Part shown: in pieces, positions 7,723-15,903 of the stretch
How the letters are laid out: each line of letters starts with the position of its first letter
Position numbering within the stretch: the stretch's first letter is position 1
From: Tidjanibacter sp.
Lineage (GTDB): Bacteria > Bacteroidota > Bacteroidia > Bacteroidales > Rikenellaceae
Reading direction: 5' to 3'
DNA: 64,000 bases
Assembly (NCBI GenBank): GCA_017396085.1
Contig: JAFQNC010000025.1
Span: 1-64,000 of the forward strand
Made by a program: the position numbers and the translations under genes
The notes under the pieces: model-generated
Seen by the model: the letters and a program-made list of their open reading frames with translations, nothing else
What the model was told of the DNA's origin: nothing
Database searches by the model: none

Positions 7723-8130
7723 ATGACGGCGATGAAATTTGGCTTTGTGATTGTGGAGGGCTGCGGCGAGGAGAGCCTTGCAGCCGAACAAACACTCCAC
7801 CACCTCACCGAGGTGGAGGGCGAAATCGAGTGCCACCGAGTGCCCGGCACTGCCGAGACGGTGCTGGCGGCCAAGTGCTTTGCCGAACTAACGAGCGTGG
7901 ATGCGGTGTTGGTGTTTCTGCCCGCATCCTCGGCGGTGGAGCCTTCGGTGCTGACCGCCACACTGGAGGGGCTCACGGACATTGTTCTTGACTGGAATAT
8001 GCCCATCGTTACCACCATATCCTACCCCGATGGGGCCTCGCTGGCACACGCTGCCGTAACAATGGTGGAGATGCAAATTGAGATGGAGCAGAAGGCCGAG
8101 GGCAAGATGGTCGATACCTCGGTTAATTAA
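7723..8130 (+). CDS. Degenerate lumazine-synthase-like (RibH fold) protein
   Basis: This 135-aa protein follows the RibH pattern: an N-terminal strand KFGFVIVEG, then RVPGTAETVLAAKCFAE where RibH has VPGAFE-x-x-x-AAKK, then VDAVLVFLP, and a C-terminal MPIVTTISYPDGASLAHA followed by a final helix. The substrate-binding and catalytic segment of true lumazine synthase (G-x-x-I-R-G-x-T-x-H) is missing and replaced by ASSAVEPSVL. The position after the TPR gene is where ribH stands in Bacteroides. So it looks like a RibH homologue that has lost or changed its activity. ATG codons at 7723 and 7732 are both possible starts. Confidence 0.5.
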   Translation: MTAMKFGFVIVEGCGEESLAAEQTLHHLTEVEGEIECHRVPGTAETVLAAKCFAELTSVDAVLVFLPASSAVEPSVLTATLEGLTDIVLDWNMPIVTTISYPDGASLAHAAVTMVEMQIEMEQKAEGKMVDTSVN

Positions 8131-8190
8131 GGGGGGCACCCACCAAGGGCGAATAAGGTCAATAAGGTCTGTTGGCTGACCTCTAAAAAT

Positions 8191-8238
8191 TTTAGGGAGA
8201 TTAGAGATGGCTGTGCCACATTCTCTAATCTCCCTAAA
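8191..8238. terminator. 17-bp perfect inverted repeat between converging genes
   Basis: TTTAGGGAGATTAGAGA is repeated inverted at 8222-8238 with a 14-base loop. It lies between the ends of the RibH-like gene and surE and may stop transcription from both sides, though no clear T-run follows the stem. Confidence 0.55.
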
Positions 8239-8266
8239 TCTTTCTCTAATCAATCACGACAAATGG

Positions 8267-9040
8267 CTAAAACAGCCCTTCGAGTTGTCTCATTCGGGGA
8301 TAGTCGGTGAGGTCCACTTTGATTGGCACAACGGCAATATAGTTGTGTTTGAGAGCCCACTCATCGGTATCCTCCGCCTCGGGCTCGTGGTTGCAGAAAC
8401 TACCCGTGAGCCAAAAGTAGTCGCGCCCGCGAGGGTCTTGGTGGCAGAAGAACTCCTCTTTCCAAAAACCTCTCGTTTGGCGACAAATGCGGTGTCCCAA
8501 AATCTCCTCGGGGCGAGCCACCGGCACGTTGATGTTCAGACACAAGGGCTCGGTGATGATAAGCCCCAGCATTGCGGGTATCAGTTTGCTTGCAAAGGCG
8601 ATGGTGGCATCGAAGTCGGCATCGTGGCTGTGGTCGTCAAGCGAGAGGCCCACCGAGGGGGCTCCATAGAAACTCGCCTCGATGGCGGCACCCATAGTGC
8701 CCGAGTAGAGCACATTGATGGCAGCATTGCTACCGTGGTTGATGCCGCTGATGTTGAGCGAGGGCTCCAGCCCCAACTTGGGCAGCAACCAGTCGTAGGC
8801 CATCTTCACACAATCCACGGGTGTGCCGTTGCAGGAGTAGACCTTGATGTGCTCCTCATCGCGGCGCAGGGTGAGGTAGAGAGGGTCATACATAGTGATA
8901 GCGTGTGCCTTGCCCGACTGTGTGTCATCGGGGGCAATGGCAATCACATCGCCAAACTCTGCTGCACACTCCACAATGGCATTGAACCCCTTGGCACGAT
9001 AGCCGTCATCGTTGCTAATGAATATTACCGGTCGCTTCAT
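8267..9040 (-). CDS. surE: 5'/3'-nucleotidase SurE
   Basis: SurE is a metal-dependent nucleoside monophosphate phosphatase. The 257 aa begin with MKRPVIFISNDDGY, whose NDD binds the metal, followed by PDDTQSGKAHAIT, NGTPVDCV and SGINHGSNAAINVLYSGTMGAA, all family hallmarks. A minus-strand -7 element lies about 49 bases before the ATG. It is transcribed alone and converges on the RibH-like gene. Confidence 0.93.
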   Translation of the reverse strand: MKRPVIFISNDDGYRAKGFNAIVECAAEFGDVIAIAPDDTQSGKAHAITMYDPLYLTLRRDEEHIKVYSCNGTPVDCVKMAYDWLLPKLGLEPSLNISGINHGSNAAINVLYSGTMGAAIEASFYGAPSVGLSLDDHSHDADFDATIAFASKLIPAMLGLIITEPLCLNINVPVARPEEILGHRICRQTRGFWKEEFFCHQDPRGRDYFWLTGSFCNHEPEAEDTDEWALKHNYIAVVPIKVDLTDYPRMRQLEGLF

Positions 9041-9088
9041 TCTGTAACTCTATTTTGTTGTTTTCGTGTTTTTCTCCTAATCGTTCCA

Positions 9089-9096
9089 CAAAGATA
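9089..9096 (-). promoter_or_regulatory. -7 promoter element of surE
   Basis: The minus strand reads TATCTTTG here. Confidence 0.6.
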
Positions 9097-9156
9097 GGCT
9101 TCGATTTCCAAAAATCAAAACAGCGGGGGTGCGGCGGAGCCACCGACCATAGTCTG

Positions 9157-9221
9157 CCTTAAGGAGTTTAAGGGCCCTAAGGGGGCCCTAAGGGCTTTAA
9201 GGACTTTAAGGGCCTTAGGGG
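9157..9221. repeat. 9-bp microsatellite (CYTTARGGR type), locus 2
   Basis: Seven units such as CCTTAAGGA, CTTTAAGGA, CTTTAAGGG and CCTTAGGGG run in near-perfect 9-base register with one 2-base interruption. The left flank AGTCTGCCTTAAGG and right flank GGTTTTC match the array at 57029-57064. Confidence 0.75.
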
Positions 9222-9226
9222 TTTTC

Positions 9227-9308
9227 CCTTTATTGCCCCTTTCTGCTCTTGCTGTCCTTTATTGCCCCTTTCTGCTCTTGCTGTCCTTTCTTGCCTTTTC
9301 TGCTCTTC
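9227..9308. repeat. 29-bp tandem repeat, 2.8 copies
   Basis: Two identical units start at 9227 and 9256 (beginning CCTTTATTGCCCC and ending CTTGCTGT), followed by a diverged partial third at 9285. Its reverse complement resembles the GCAGAAAG/GCAATAAAAGGG tract at 213-250. Confidence 0.8.
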
Positions 9309-9315
9309 AAATCAC

Positions 9316-9579
9316 TCTCCCCTAAGTTAGGGGAGATGGCACGCAGTGCCAGAGAGGTCTGTTTGTGCCTACGGTCGGTCCGACAGACCTCTCCCGCCTA
9401 ACGGCACCCTCTCCTAACTTAGGAGAGGGAACAGACGCCCCCGCTGCTACGCAGCACCCCCTCTAACTTAGAGGGGGACGTGCACGGAAGGCATCGCAAG
9501 GTCGGGAAGCGTACCAACCCTCCAACTGCACAAAACAGGCTGTGCCTGCCCCTCCCGACCTCCCCTATCGTAGGGGAGG
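9316..9579. repeat. Cluster of four composite hairpin repeats (B1-B4)
   Basis: Palindromes lie at 9316-9336 (TCTCCCCTAA/TTAGGGGAGA), 9407-9429 (CCCTCTCCTAA/TTAGGAGAGGG), 9467-9487 (CCCCCTCTAA/TTAGAGGGGG) and 9559-9579 (CCTCCCCTA/TAGGGGAGG with centre TCG). B1 is on the plus strand; the other three are inverted. Each has a small covarying hairpin beside it and a G-rich TCTGT end. The 9500-9550 part matches window positions 1-58. With the surrounding arrays this accounts for most of the 630-base gap 9041-9670. Confidence 0.75.
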
Positions 9580-9612
9580 AGTTATTGGTGGGGCTTTCAA
9601 ACAAAAAGGAAA

Positions 9613-9652
9613 AAATATTTACTAATTACTCTTTACTAATTACTATTTGAAA
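9613..9652. repeat. TACTAATTACTCTT heptad tract at 3' end of efflux operon
   Basis: An AT-rich tract of TTTACTA/ATTACTA/CTTTACTA units lies just beyond the stop of the outer-membrane gene. A nearly identical tract at 19250-19295 and a shorter one at 43655-43690 also lie just beyond stops of minus-strand genes. Confidence 0.55.
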
Positions 9653-9670
9653 AGTCGGCAGACGGAAAGT

Positions 9671-11140
9671 CTACCAACCCCCGCCGAGGGCTTTGTAGAG
9701 CGACACGTAGGCGGAGAGTTGCTCGGCCATCAGTTGCACATAGCCGAGTTGGGAGGAGTAGAGGTCATATTCGGCATCAACGTAGTTGAAGTAGCTCACC
9801 ATACCATCGGCTTGCAGAGCGGCAGTCATCTGTTGCACCTTGGCGTTGGCCTCCAGCAGGCGTAGGTTTTCGGCCGCTTGAAGGTTGTAGGTGTCGATGG
9901 CAATGAGTGCATTTTCCACCTCGGCGAGGGCCTCAATCACACTTTGTCGGTAGTCGAGGGCTGCTTGTCGCCACGCCTCCACGGCCACCTCCTCCTCGGC
10001 ACGCAGTTGCCCGAAGTTGAGTAGTGGTTGGGTGAGGTTGGCCGAGGCAAGCCAGTAGAGAGGGTTGTGGGCGGTGAGCCCTTTGAGCGAGTAGGCCAAC
10101 AATCCACCCTCGGCGGTGAGGGCAAATGAGGGCAAGCGGCGAGCGTGGGCCACCTTTGTTTTGGCAGCGGCAGCCTCCACCCGATAGAAGGCCTCCATAA
10201 CATCGGGCCTACGTTCCAACAGCGCACTCGGAAGCCCTGCCGACACACTCACAGGCAAGGGTGCGGCGGTGAGGTGCCCACAGTAGAGCCCATCGAGGTT
10301 GGCGGCACGGGAGTGTGCGCACTCTTTGGAGTGGGGCGGTGGGGGCAACAACATCGGCTCCACACCAAGGAGGGTGCAGAGGGATATGTTGGCCTGCAAC
10401 TTGGAGCGACTGTAGGATTGTATGTCGGCCGCAATGGTGGCGGTCAGCGCACGTGCCTGCTGTCGGTCGGAGCCCGAGGCAAACCCATAGAGGTAGAGCG
10501 AGTCCACTCTCTCCTGCGACTCCTCACGCAGGGCAAGGCTACGGCGACAAATCTCCTCGCAGCGGGCATATTGCAGCCACAGAAAATAGGCCTGTGCGAC
10601 CTCGGCTTGCAGGGCGAGCATTGTGGCTCGGTAGCCCCACTCGGTGGCGAGCACATCGGCACGTGCGGCCTCGGTGGCTCCGCTTATGCCCCCAAAGAGG
10701 TCCACTTCCCACGATATGGAGGGCAGAAGGCTGTATTGTTGCCCAATGGACTTGCGCCCATCGGAGCCCTCGGAGTAGGTGGCCTGTGCCCCAAGCCCCA
10801 CACCGAGTGAGGGTAGCAGGGAGCCCTTAGTGGCGGTGAGCGAGGAGCGTGCTTGCAGGAGTCGCGAGGCTGCCACCCTCACATCGCTGTTGTTCTCCAC
10901 AGCGATGGCCACAAGGCGATTGAGGGTGGTGTCGCCAAAGATTTCCCACCACCCCACCCCCACAATGAGGGTGGTGTCGCCCTCTTGGGCAAAGATGTAC
11001 TCATCGGGGGTGGCCACGGGCTCAATGACCGGAGGGGTTACGGCACACCCCACAGAGAGGAGAGCCAGCAGGAAGACTATGGTGGCGGCAATGGTGCCTG
11101 CGGCAAAGGTGGTGCGGATGTTGGAAATGGGACTTTTCAT
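9671..11140 (-). CDS. RND efflux outer-membrane lipoprotein, NodT family
   Basis: TolC/OprM-type outer-membrane factor of 489 aa, giving the exit duct of a tripartite pump. The N-terminus is a lipoprotein signal with lipobox LLSVG-C at residue 32. The two internally repeated halves typical of the family are seen (N-terminal WWEIFGDTTLNRLVAIAVENNSDVR; C-terminal LTQPLLNFGQLRAEEEVAVEAWRQAALDYRQSVIEALAEVENAL). Its start overlaps the last four bases of the upstream RND gene, so the two are translationally coupled. Substrate unknown. Confidence 0.93.
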   Translation of the reverse strand: MKSPISNIRTTFAAGTIAATIVFLLALLSVGCAVTPPVIEPVATPDEYIFAQEGDTTLIVGVGWWEIFGDTTLNRLVAIAVENNSDVRVAASRLLQARSSLTATKGSLLPSLGVGLGAQATYSEGSDGRKSIGQQYSLLPSISWEVDLFGGISGATEAARADVLATEWGYRATMLALQAEVAQAYFLWLQYARCEEICRRSLALREESQERVDSLYLYGFASGSDRQQARALTATIAADIQSYSRSKLQANISLCTLLGVEPMLLPPPPHSKECAHSRAANLDGLYCGHLTAAPLPVSVSAGLPSALLERRPDVMEAFYRVEAAAAKTKVAHARRLPSFALTAEGGLLAYSLKGLTAHNPLYWLASANLTQPLLNFGQLRAEEEVAVEAWRQAALDYRQSVIEALAEVENALIAIDTYNLQAAENLRLLEANAKVQQMTAALQADGMVSYFNYVDAEYDLYSSQLGYVQLMAEQLSAYVSLYKALGGGW

Positions 11141-14100
11141 AATTTTGCTGTTTGTTTGATTTTTTCCCTACGCCTCTCAAAGCGGGCAATGCGGCCCACG
11201 AGGTAGTAGAGCGAGGGGTAGACAAATATACCGAGCAGGGTGGCGGCCAACATACCGCCCACGAGCGACACTCCGATGGTGTTGCGGGCCACCGAGTAGG
11301 CTCCCGATGCAAACACCAACGGGAAAACTCCGATGATGAAGGCAAAAGCGGTCATCAGGATGGGGCGCAAGCGCAACTTTGCAGCCCCGAGTGCCGCTTC
11401 GCCCAGCGTGTGCTCCTCCTCAATGAAGAGTCGGTCGGCATACTCCACCACAAGGATGGCGTTTTTGGCCGATATGCCAATGAGCATTATGAGCGATATG
11501 CGTGCAAAGATGTTGTTGATGAACATCGGGTTGAGCAGGTGCCCAAGCCACAGGAAGAGCATCGACCCAAAGAGAGCCAGCGGTACGCCCAGCAGCACGC
11601 TCATCGGTAGCGACCAACTGTTGTAGAGTGCGGCCAAGGCCAAGAATACCAACGCTATGGCGAGCAGATAGGTTCCCGCTCCACCCTCGGCGTTGGCCTC
11701 CTGATAGGATACTCCGCTCCACGCCAAGGCAACATCATCGGGGAGTTCCTCGGAAGCGAGTTTTTCAAGGGCACTCATCGCACTACCGGAAGATACGCCA
11801 CTCTTGGGGGTGGCATTGACCGAGATGGCATCGTAGAGGTTGAACTGCGTGAGGTACTCCACGCCCACCGTGTCCTTCAACGACACAAAGCCACTCACCG
11901 GCACACTCTCGCCACGAGAGTTGTTCACATAGTAGAGCGACAGGTCGCTCTCCGAGCGGCGATACTCTGCATCGGCCTGAATGTAGGTCTGGTAGAGTTG
12001 CCCGAAGCGGTTGAAGTTGCCCACGTAGGAGCCACCGAGGAAGGTGGATAGTGTGGTGCGCAACTCCTCCAACGACACCCCTTGCTGGAGTGCAAGGGCC
12101 TCGTTAATTTCCACCCTGCGCTGGGGTACACCCGCATTGAAGGGTGTGGACACCGAGGCTATCTCGGGCAGAGCCTGTGCCTTGTCCACAAAGAGTTTGG
12201 TCTGCTCGGCAAGGTAGCCCACATCGCCGCTCCCTCGGTTTTGTAGCACGAAAGTTATGCCCGAAGTAACGCCAAGTCCCGGAATTGAGGGTGGCTCAAA
12301 GGCATAGAACACCCCATCGGGCACGGCGGCCGAGATGGTGGCATTGATGCGGTCGGCAATCTCGGTGGCCGAGAGGGTACGCTTGGAGTAGGGTTCAAGG
12401 GCCACAAACATCACACCCTTGTTGGTGGAGGCCACACCCGAAATGAGGTCAAAGCCCGCCGTGGAGGCAACATATTCCACACCCTCAATCTGCTCAATGG
12501 CCCCTTGTGCGGCAGCAATGGAGGCCTCGGTGCGCCCCACAGAGGCCGCATCGGGCAGGCTCACCGACACCATAAGGTAGCCTTGGTCCTCGGTGGTGAG
12601 AAAACCGCTCGGCAGCGAGTGGAAGAACCACAGCGTGGCTCCACCCGTGATGAGCACCAGCAGCAGCGAGCGCACCGAGTGGCGCACCACCACCTCCGAG
12701 CGGCGAAGGTAGTTCTCCGAGGTGCGGTCAAACCATCGGTTGAAAGCACCACCTAACCCCTTGGTTGCACGTGGCTTGTGGCGCAGCAGCAGGCTACACA
12801 GCGCAGGCGAGAGAGTGAGTGCGTTGAAGGCCGAGATGACCACCGCAGTGGAGATACCTATGGCAAACTGTTGGAACATCCTGCCCGTGATACCCTCCAT
12901 AAGTGCCGAGGGGACAAACACCGCCAACAGCACCAGAGTGGTGGCAACAATGGGCGAGGCCACTTTTCGCATAGCTTCAAGGGTGGCCACACGCGGAGTG
13001 AGCCCCCTCTCAATCCCCACCTGCGCAGCCTCCACCACCACAATGGCATCGTCTACCACCAATCCGATGGCCAACACAAGGCCCAGCAGGGAGATGATGT
13101 TGATGGAGAAGCCGAGCAGCGGGAACACGGCAAAGGCTCCCACAATCGACACCGGCACGGCAATGAGCGGTATGAGTGTGGCACGGCCGTCTTGCAAAAA
13201 GACAAATATCACCACCACAACCAACAGCAACGTGAAGAGCATTGTGAGGAAAATCTCGCTCACACCCTCCTCAATCGACTCTGTGGCATCCACAATGGTC
13301 GCCGTGGCTATCCCATCGGGATACTTCTCCTCCAACGAGGTCATCGCCTCCTTCACCTTGCGGCCCACATCCATAGCGTTACTACCCGGTGTTTGGTAGA
13401 CCACCAGCAAAGCGGCAGGCTTGCCCCCGAAGTCGGAGATGGTGCCGTAGTTTTGGCAGCCGAACTCCAAGCGGGCGATGTCGCCCAAGCGCAGTGTCTG
13501 CCCGCCGGGCAACTCCTTTATGATTATGTTCTCATACTCCTGCGGAGTGTTGAGTGCGGTGGGTGTGGTTACGGTGTAGGTGAAATCGACCTTCTCCCCG
13601 ATGGGCTCGGCGCCAAGTTTACCCGCCGCAAAGACCGTTGCTTGGGCCTCAATGGCCGAGGAGATGTCCTCCACACTCACCCCAAAGAGGGCCATACGCT
13701 CGGGATTAACCCACACCCTCATCGCATACTTGCCCGCACCCATAACCTGCACCTTGCCCACACCGTCAATCTTGAGCAGTTCGTTGCGCAAGTTCACATA
13801 GGCGTAGTTGGAGAGGAAGGTGCCATCGTAGCGACCATCGGAGTAGAGCGAGTAGACAAGCAGGAAGCCCGTCTGGGACTTCTGGGTGGTAACCCCCTGT
13901 TGGGCCACTGCGGAGGGTAGTTGTGGCGTGGCCGAGGCCACTCGGTTTTGCACAAAGACCTCGTTCAGGTCGGGGTTGGAGCCCACCTCAAAGAGTATTT
14001 GCAGACTCATCGAGCCATCGCTCGCCGAGGTGGTCTGCATATAGAGCATTTGGCTCACGCCCATAACATTTTCGGCAATGGGGCTCGCCACCGCATCGCT

Positions 14101-14271
14101 CACCGCCTCGGCATCGGCCCCAACATAGGAGGCCTCCACCTCCACCACGGGAGGTGTGATGTCGGGATATTGTTCTATCGGTAGCGAGCGCAGTGAGAGC
14201 AGGCCGAGCATCACGATGACGATGCTTATGACAATGGCAAAAATGGGCCTGTTGATGAAGAATTTTTCCAT
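11137..14271 (-). CDS. RND multidrug efflux permease, HAE1 (AcrB/MexB-like)
   Basis: Inner-membrane proton-driven drug exporter of 1044 aa, the usual length. It begins MEKFFINRPIFAIVISIVIVMLG, the standard first membrane helix. The TM4 acidic pair is in GLVVDDAIVVVEAAQ and the TM10 lysine in ISAKNAILVVEYA, the proton-relay residues. Two large periplasmic loops are in the normal places. It lies between the adaptor gene (24 bases upstream) and the outer-membrane gene (overlapping), forming a complete adaptor-pump-duct operon on the minus strand. No local regulator gene is adjacent. Confidence 0.95.
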   Translation of the reverse strand: MEKFFINRPIFAIVISIVIVMLGLLSLRSLPIEQYPDITPPVVEVEASYVGADAEAVSDAVASPIAENVMGVSQMLYMQTTSASDGSMSLQILFEVGSNPDLNEVFVQNRVASATPQLPSAVAQQGVTTQKSQTGFLLVYSLYSDGRYDGTFLSNYAYVNLRNELLKIDGVGKVQVMGAGKYAMRVWVNPERMALFGVSVEDISSAIEAQATVFAAGKLGAEPIGEKVDFTYTVTTPTALNTPQEYENIIIKELPGGQTLRLGDIARLEFGCQNYGTISDFGGKPAALLVVYQTPGSNAMDVGRKVKEAMTSLEEKYPDGIATATIVDATESIEEGVSEIFLTMLFTLLLVVVVIFVFLQDGRATLIPLIAVPVSIVGAFAVFPLLGFSINIISLLGLVLAIGLVVDDAIVVVEAAQVGIERGLTPRVATLEAMRKVASPIVATTLVLLAVFVPSALMEGITGRMFQQFAIGISTAVVISAFNALTLSPALCSLLLRHKPRATKGLGGAFNRWFDRTSENYLRRSEVVVRHSVRSLLLVLITGGATLWFFHSLPSGFLTTEDQGYLMVSVSLPDAASVGRTEASIAAAQGAIEQIEGVEYVASTAGFDLISGVASTNKGVMFVALEPYSKRTLSATEIADRINATISAAVPDGVFYAFEPPSIPGLGVTSGITFVLQNRGSGDVGYLAEQTKLFVDKAQALPEIASVSTPFNAGVPQRRVEINEALALQQGVSLEELRTTLSTFLGGSYVGNFNRFGQLYQTYIQADAEYRRSESDLSLYYVNNSRGESVPVSGFVSLKDTVGVEYLTQFNLYDAISVNATPKSGVSSGSAMSALEKLASEELPDDVALAWSGVSYQEANAEGGAGTYLLAIALVFLALAALYNSWSLPMSVLLGVPLALFGSMLFLWLGHLLNPMFINNIFARISLIMLIGISAKNAILVVEYADRLFIEEEHTLGEAALGAAKLRLRPILMTAFAFIIGVFPLVFASGAYSVARNTIGVSLVGGMLAATLLGIFVYPSLYYLVGRIARFERRREKIKQTAKL

Positions 14272-14295
14272 AGGACAAGAGGATGTTAGTGGGTT

Positions 14296-15417
14296 TTAGG
14301 AGTGGAATTGGGTTTTGACTTTCTGACCGGAGCGCAACTTCTGCCCTCCGCCCACAACGACCACCTCGCCACCGGTGAGCCCACTCTCCACAATCCACAT
14401 ATCGCCGAAAGTGCTGCCAAGCGTTACAAGTTTGTAACTCACCGAATTGTCTTTGCCCACAACCCACACACCTGCGGTGTTGAGCATCTGCACCACCGCC
14501 CTCTGGGGCACCAACACAACTCCCTCGGGCGAGCCCACATTGGCAACCACCGTGGCCGTTTGGCCCACCTTGAGCACTCGGCGAGGATTGGGGAAGGAGG
14601 CAACGATTATGATTGTGCCGGTCTGGTCGCCGGCGTTGCGCTCGGTGTAGGCATAGGAGCCCTTGTAGGGGTAGTCGCTCCCATCGGAGAGCACCAGCGA
14701 GATGTCGGAAAGCAGGGCGCGGTTGTCGTAGGAGGGGGTGCTGTCCTCCTCGCCACCTCGGACCTCAAGGTAGCGGGCAAAGGGTATGGAGATGTGTACG
14801 CTCACCTCCTCGGTGTTGGATATGGTGGCCAAGGTGGAGTACTTCGTGCCCGGCCCCACCCAGTCGCCAATGGTCGCCCCCGTGTCGTCAATGATGCCGT
14901 CAATGGGCGACACCACGGTGGCGTAACTCAACTCCAAGAGGGAGTTGTCGAGTTGTGCCTGCGCCTCCTCCACCTTTGCTTGGGCGGCGGCATAGGAGGC
15001 TTTGTATTGGTCGAGCGAACTCTGCGAAATGGCATCTATGGCGGCCAAAGGCACCGCACGGCGATAGTTGTTTGTGGCCTCGGCAAGGGCCACCTTAGCC
15101 GAAGAGAGGGCCGAGCGATTGGACTCCACAGCCAAGCGCACCTCGGCCGCATCAATGGTGAAGAGGGTTTGCCCCTTGCGCACGGGCATACCTTTGGAGA
15201 ACTCCTTGGAGAGCAGGTAGCCCTGCGTGCGGGGCTGAATGGTTGCATCGTAGTTGGAGTAGATGAGGCTCTGGAAACGCATAGGTCGCACAATGGGCTC
15301 ACTCACAGCGTGGGCCACATCCACAGTGAGCAGGGGTGGTACAGCAGGCTGCCCGCCACGATGACCACACGAGGCGGCCACCAACGCCACGGCAAAAACA
15401 AAAAAGGCTCTTTTCAT
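14296..15417 (-). CDS. RND efflux periplasmic adaptor (membrane fusion protein)
   Basis: AcrA/MexA-type adaptor of 373 aa and the first gene of the efflux operon. A lipoprotein signal ends VAAS-C at residue 17. Barrel-sandwich halves (QPRTQGYLLSKEFSKGMPVRKGQTLFTID; PIDGIIDDTGATIGDWVGPG) flank a helical hairpin rich in Ala/Glu/Gln (residues ~95-155), and a beta-barrel and membrane-proximal domain follow. It joins the pump to the outer-membrane duct. No TAnnTTTG was found in the first 200 bases upstream, so the operon promoter is not placed. Confidence 0.93.
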   Translation of the reverse strand: MKRAFFVFAVALVAASCGHRGGQPAVPPLLTVDVAHAVSEPIVRPMRFQSLIYSNYDATIQPRTQGYLLSKEFSKGMPVRKGQTLFTIDAAEVRLAVESNRSALSSAKVALAEATNNYRRAVPLAAIDAISQSSLDQYKASYAAAQAKVEEAQAQLDNSLLELSYATVVSPIDGIIDDTGATIGDWVGPGTKYSTLATISNTEEVSVHISIPFARYLEVRGGEEDSTPSYDNRALLSDISLVLSDGSDYPYKGSYAYTERNAGDQTGTIIIVASFPNPRRVLKVGQTATVVANVGSPEGVVLVPQRAVVQMLNTAGVWVVGKDNSVSYKLVTLGSTFGDMWIVESGLTGGEVVVVGGGQKLRSGQKVKTQFHS

Positions 15418-15590
15418 AGTCGTAAAACTCTAATTGATTCACCCCGCAGCAAATGCAAATCACACGCCAAAACAAAAACATCTCCCAACCACACGCCTAT
15501 TATCCCACTGTAACTTAATAATTTTGGGGTGTCAATGTTGTATTATCAACATAAAATACTGAAATTTGCACCAAACAATACCCCCGAAAG

Positions 15591-15622
15591 TTTGGTTGCT
15601 CGGCAAAATCTTCTTACTTTTG
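15591..15622 (+). promoter_or_regulatory. Full Bacteroidota promoter of the 6S-like RNA
   Basis: TTTG at 15591-15594, a 20-base spacer and TACTTTTG at 15615-15622 form one of the best-matched promoters in the window. It lies 280 bases before the next gene, which is what an independent RNA gene would show. Confidence 0.75.
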
Positions 15623-15627
15623 TGCTG

Positions 15628-15850
15628 TGCTCGTGTGAGCCGACATATTTTTAGAGGAAGTGTTTAGCTTTTTCCTTGACGATTAAATTTGGCGATTTTT
15701 TCAGAGAACAAGGACAAACCAAACATTCTCACTTGGTATGGTATGTGTATATTCTTGGCACATACCGATTGCCTTGTGTGGGGTATTGTTTATTTGTTCT
15801 CGGGTCCGCCAAAACCTATCGTCAGATAAACTAACGACTCCACACTTTCT
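15628..15850 (+). ncRNA. ssrS: Probable 6S RNA
   Basis: 6S RNA imitates an open promoter and binds housekeeping RNA polymerase. The 5' segment GTGAGCCGACATATTTTTAG resembles the conserved CTGAGCCGATATTTC of E. coli 6S, and the 3' segment TTCTCGGGTCCGCC resembles its GCTCGGTCCGTCC. A closing stem can form between GTGTGAG (15633-15639) and CTCCACAC (15838-15845), and a central hairpin GGTATGTG/CACATACC (15740-15766) caps the long arm. Length is about 220 nt. Ends are estimated. It occupies most of the 486-base gap between the efflux operon and the next gene. Confidence 0.7.
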
Positions 15851-15903
15851 TATTTATTAAGTGCCTCGCAGGAGTCCTTGGCAACAAAAACCATTAAACT
15901 CAA

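Noticed and set aside
9041..9670. Insertion-sequence remnant
   Set aside because: No transposase fragment can be read in any frame; the region is made of short palindromic and tandem repeats.
12778..13920. 380-codon open frame opposite the RND permease
   Set aside because: It is a shadow of a highly conserved transporter gene.
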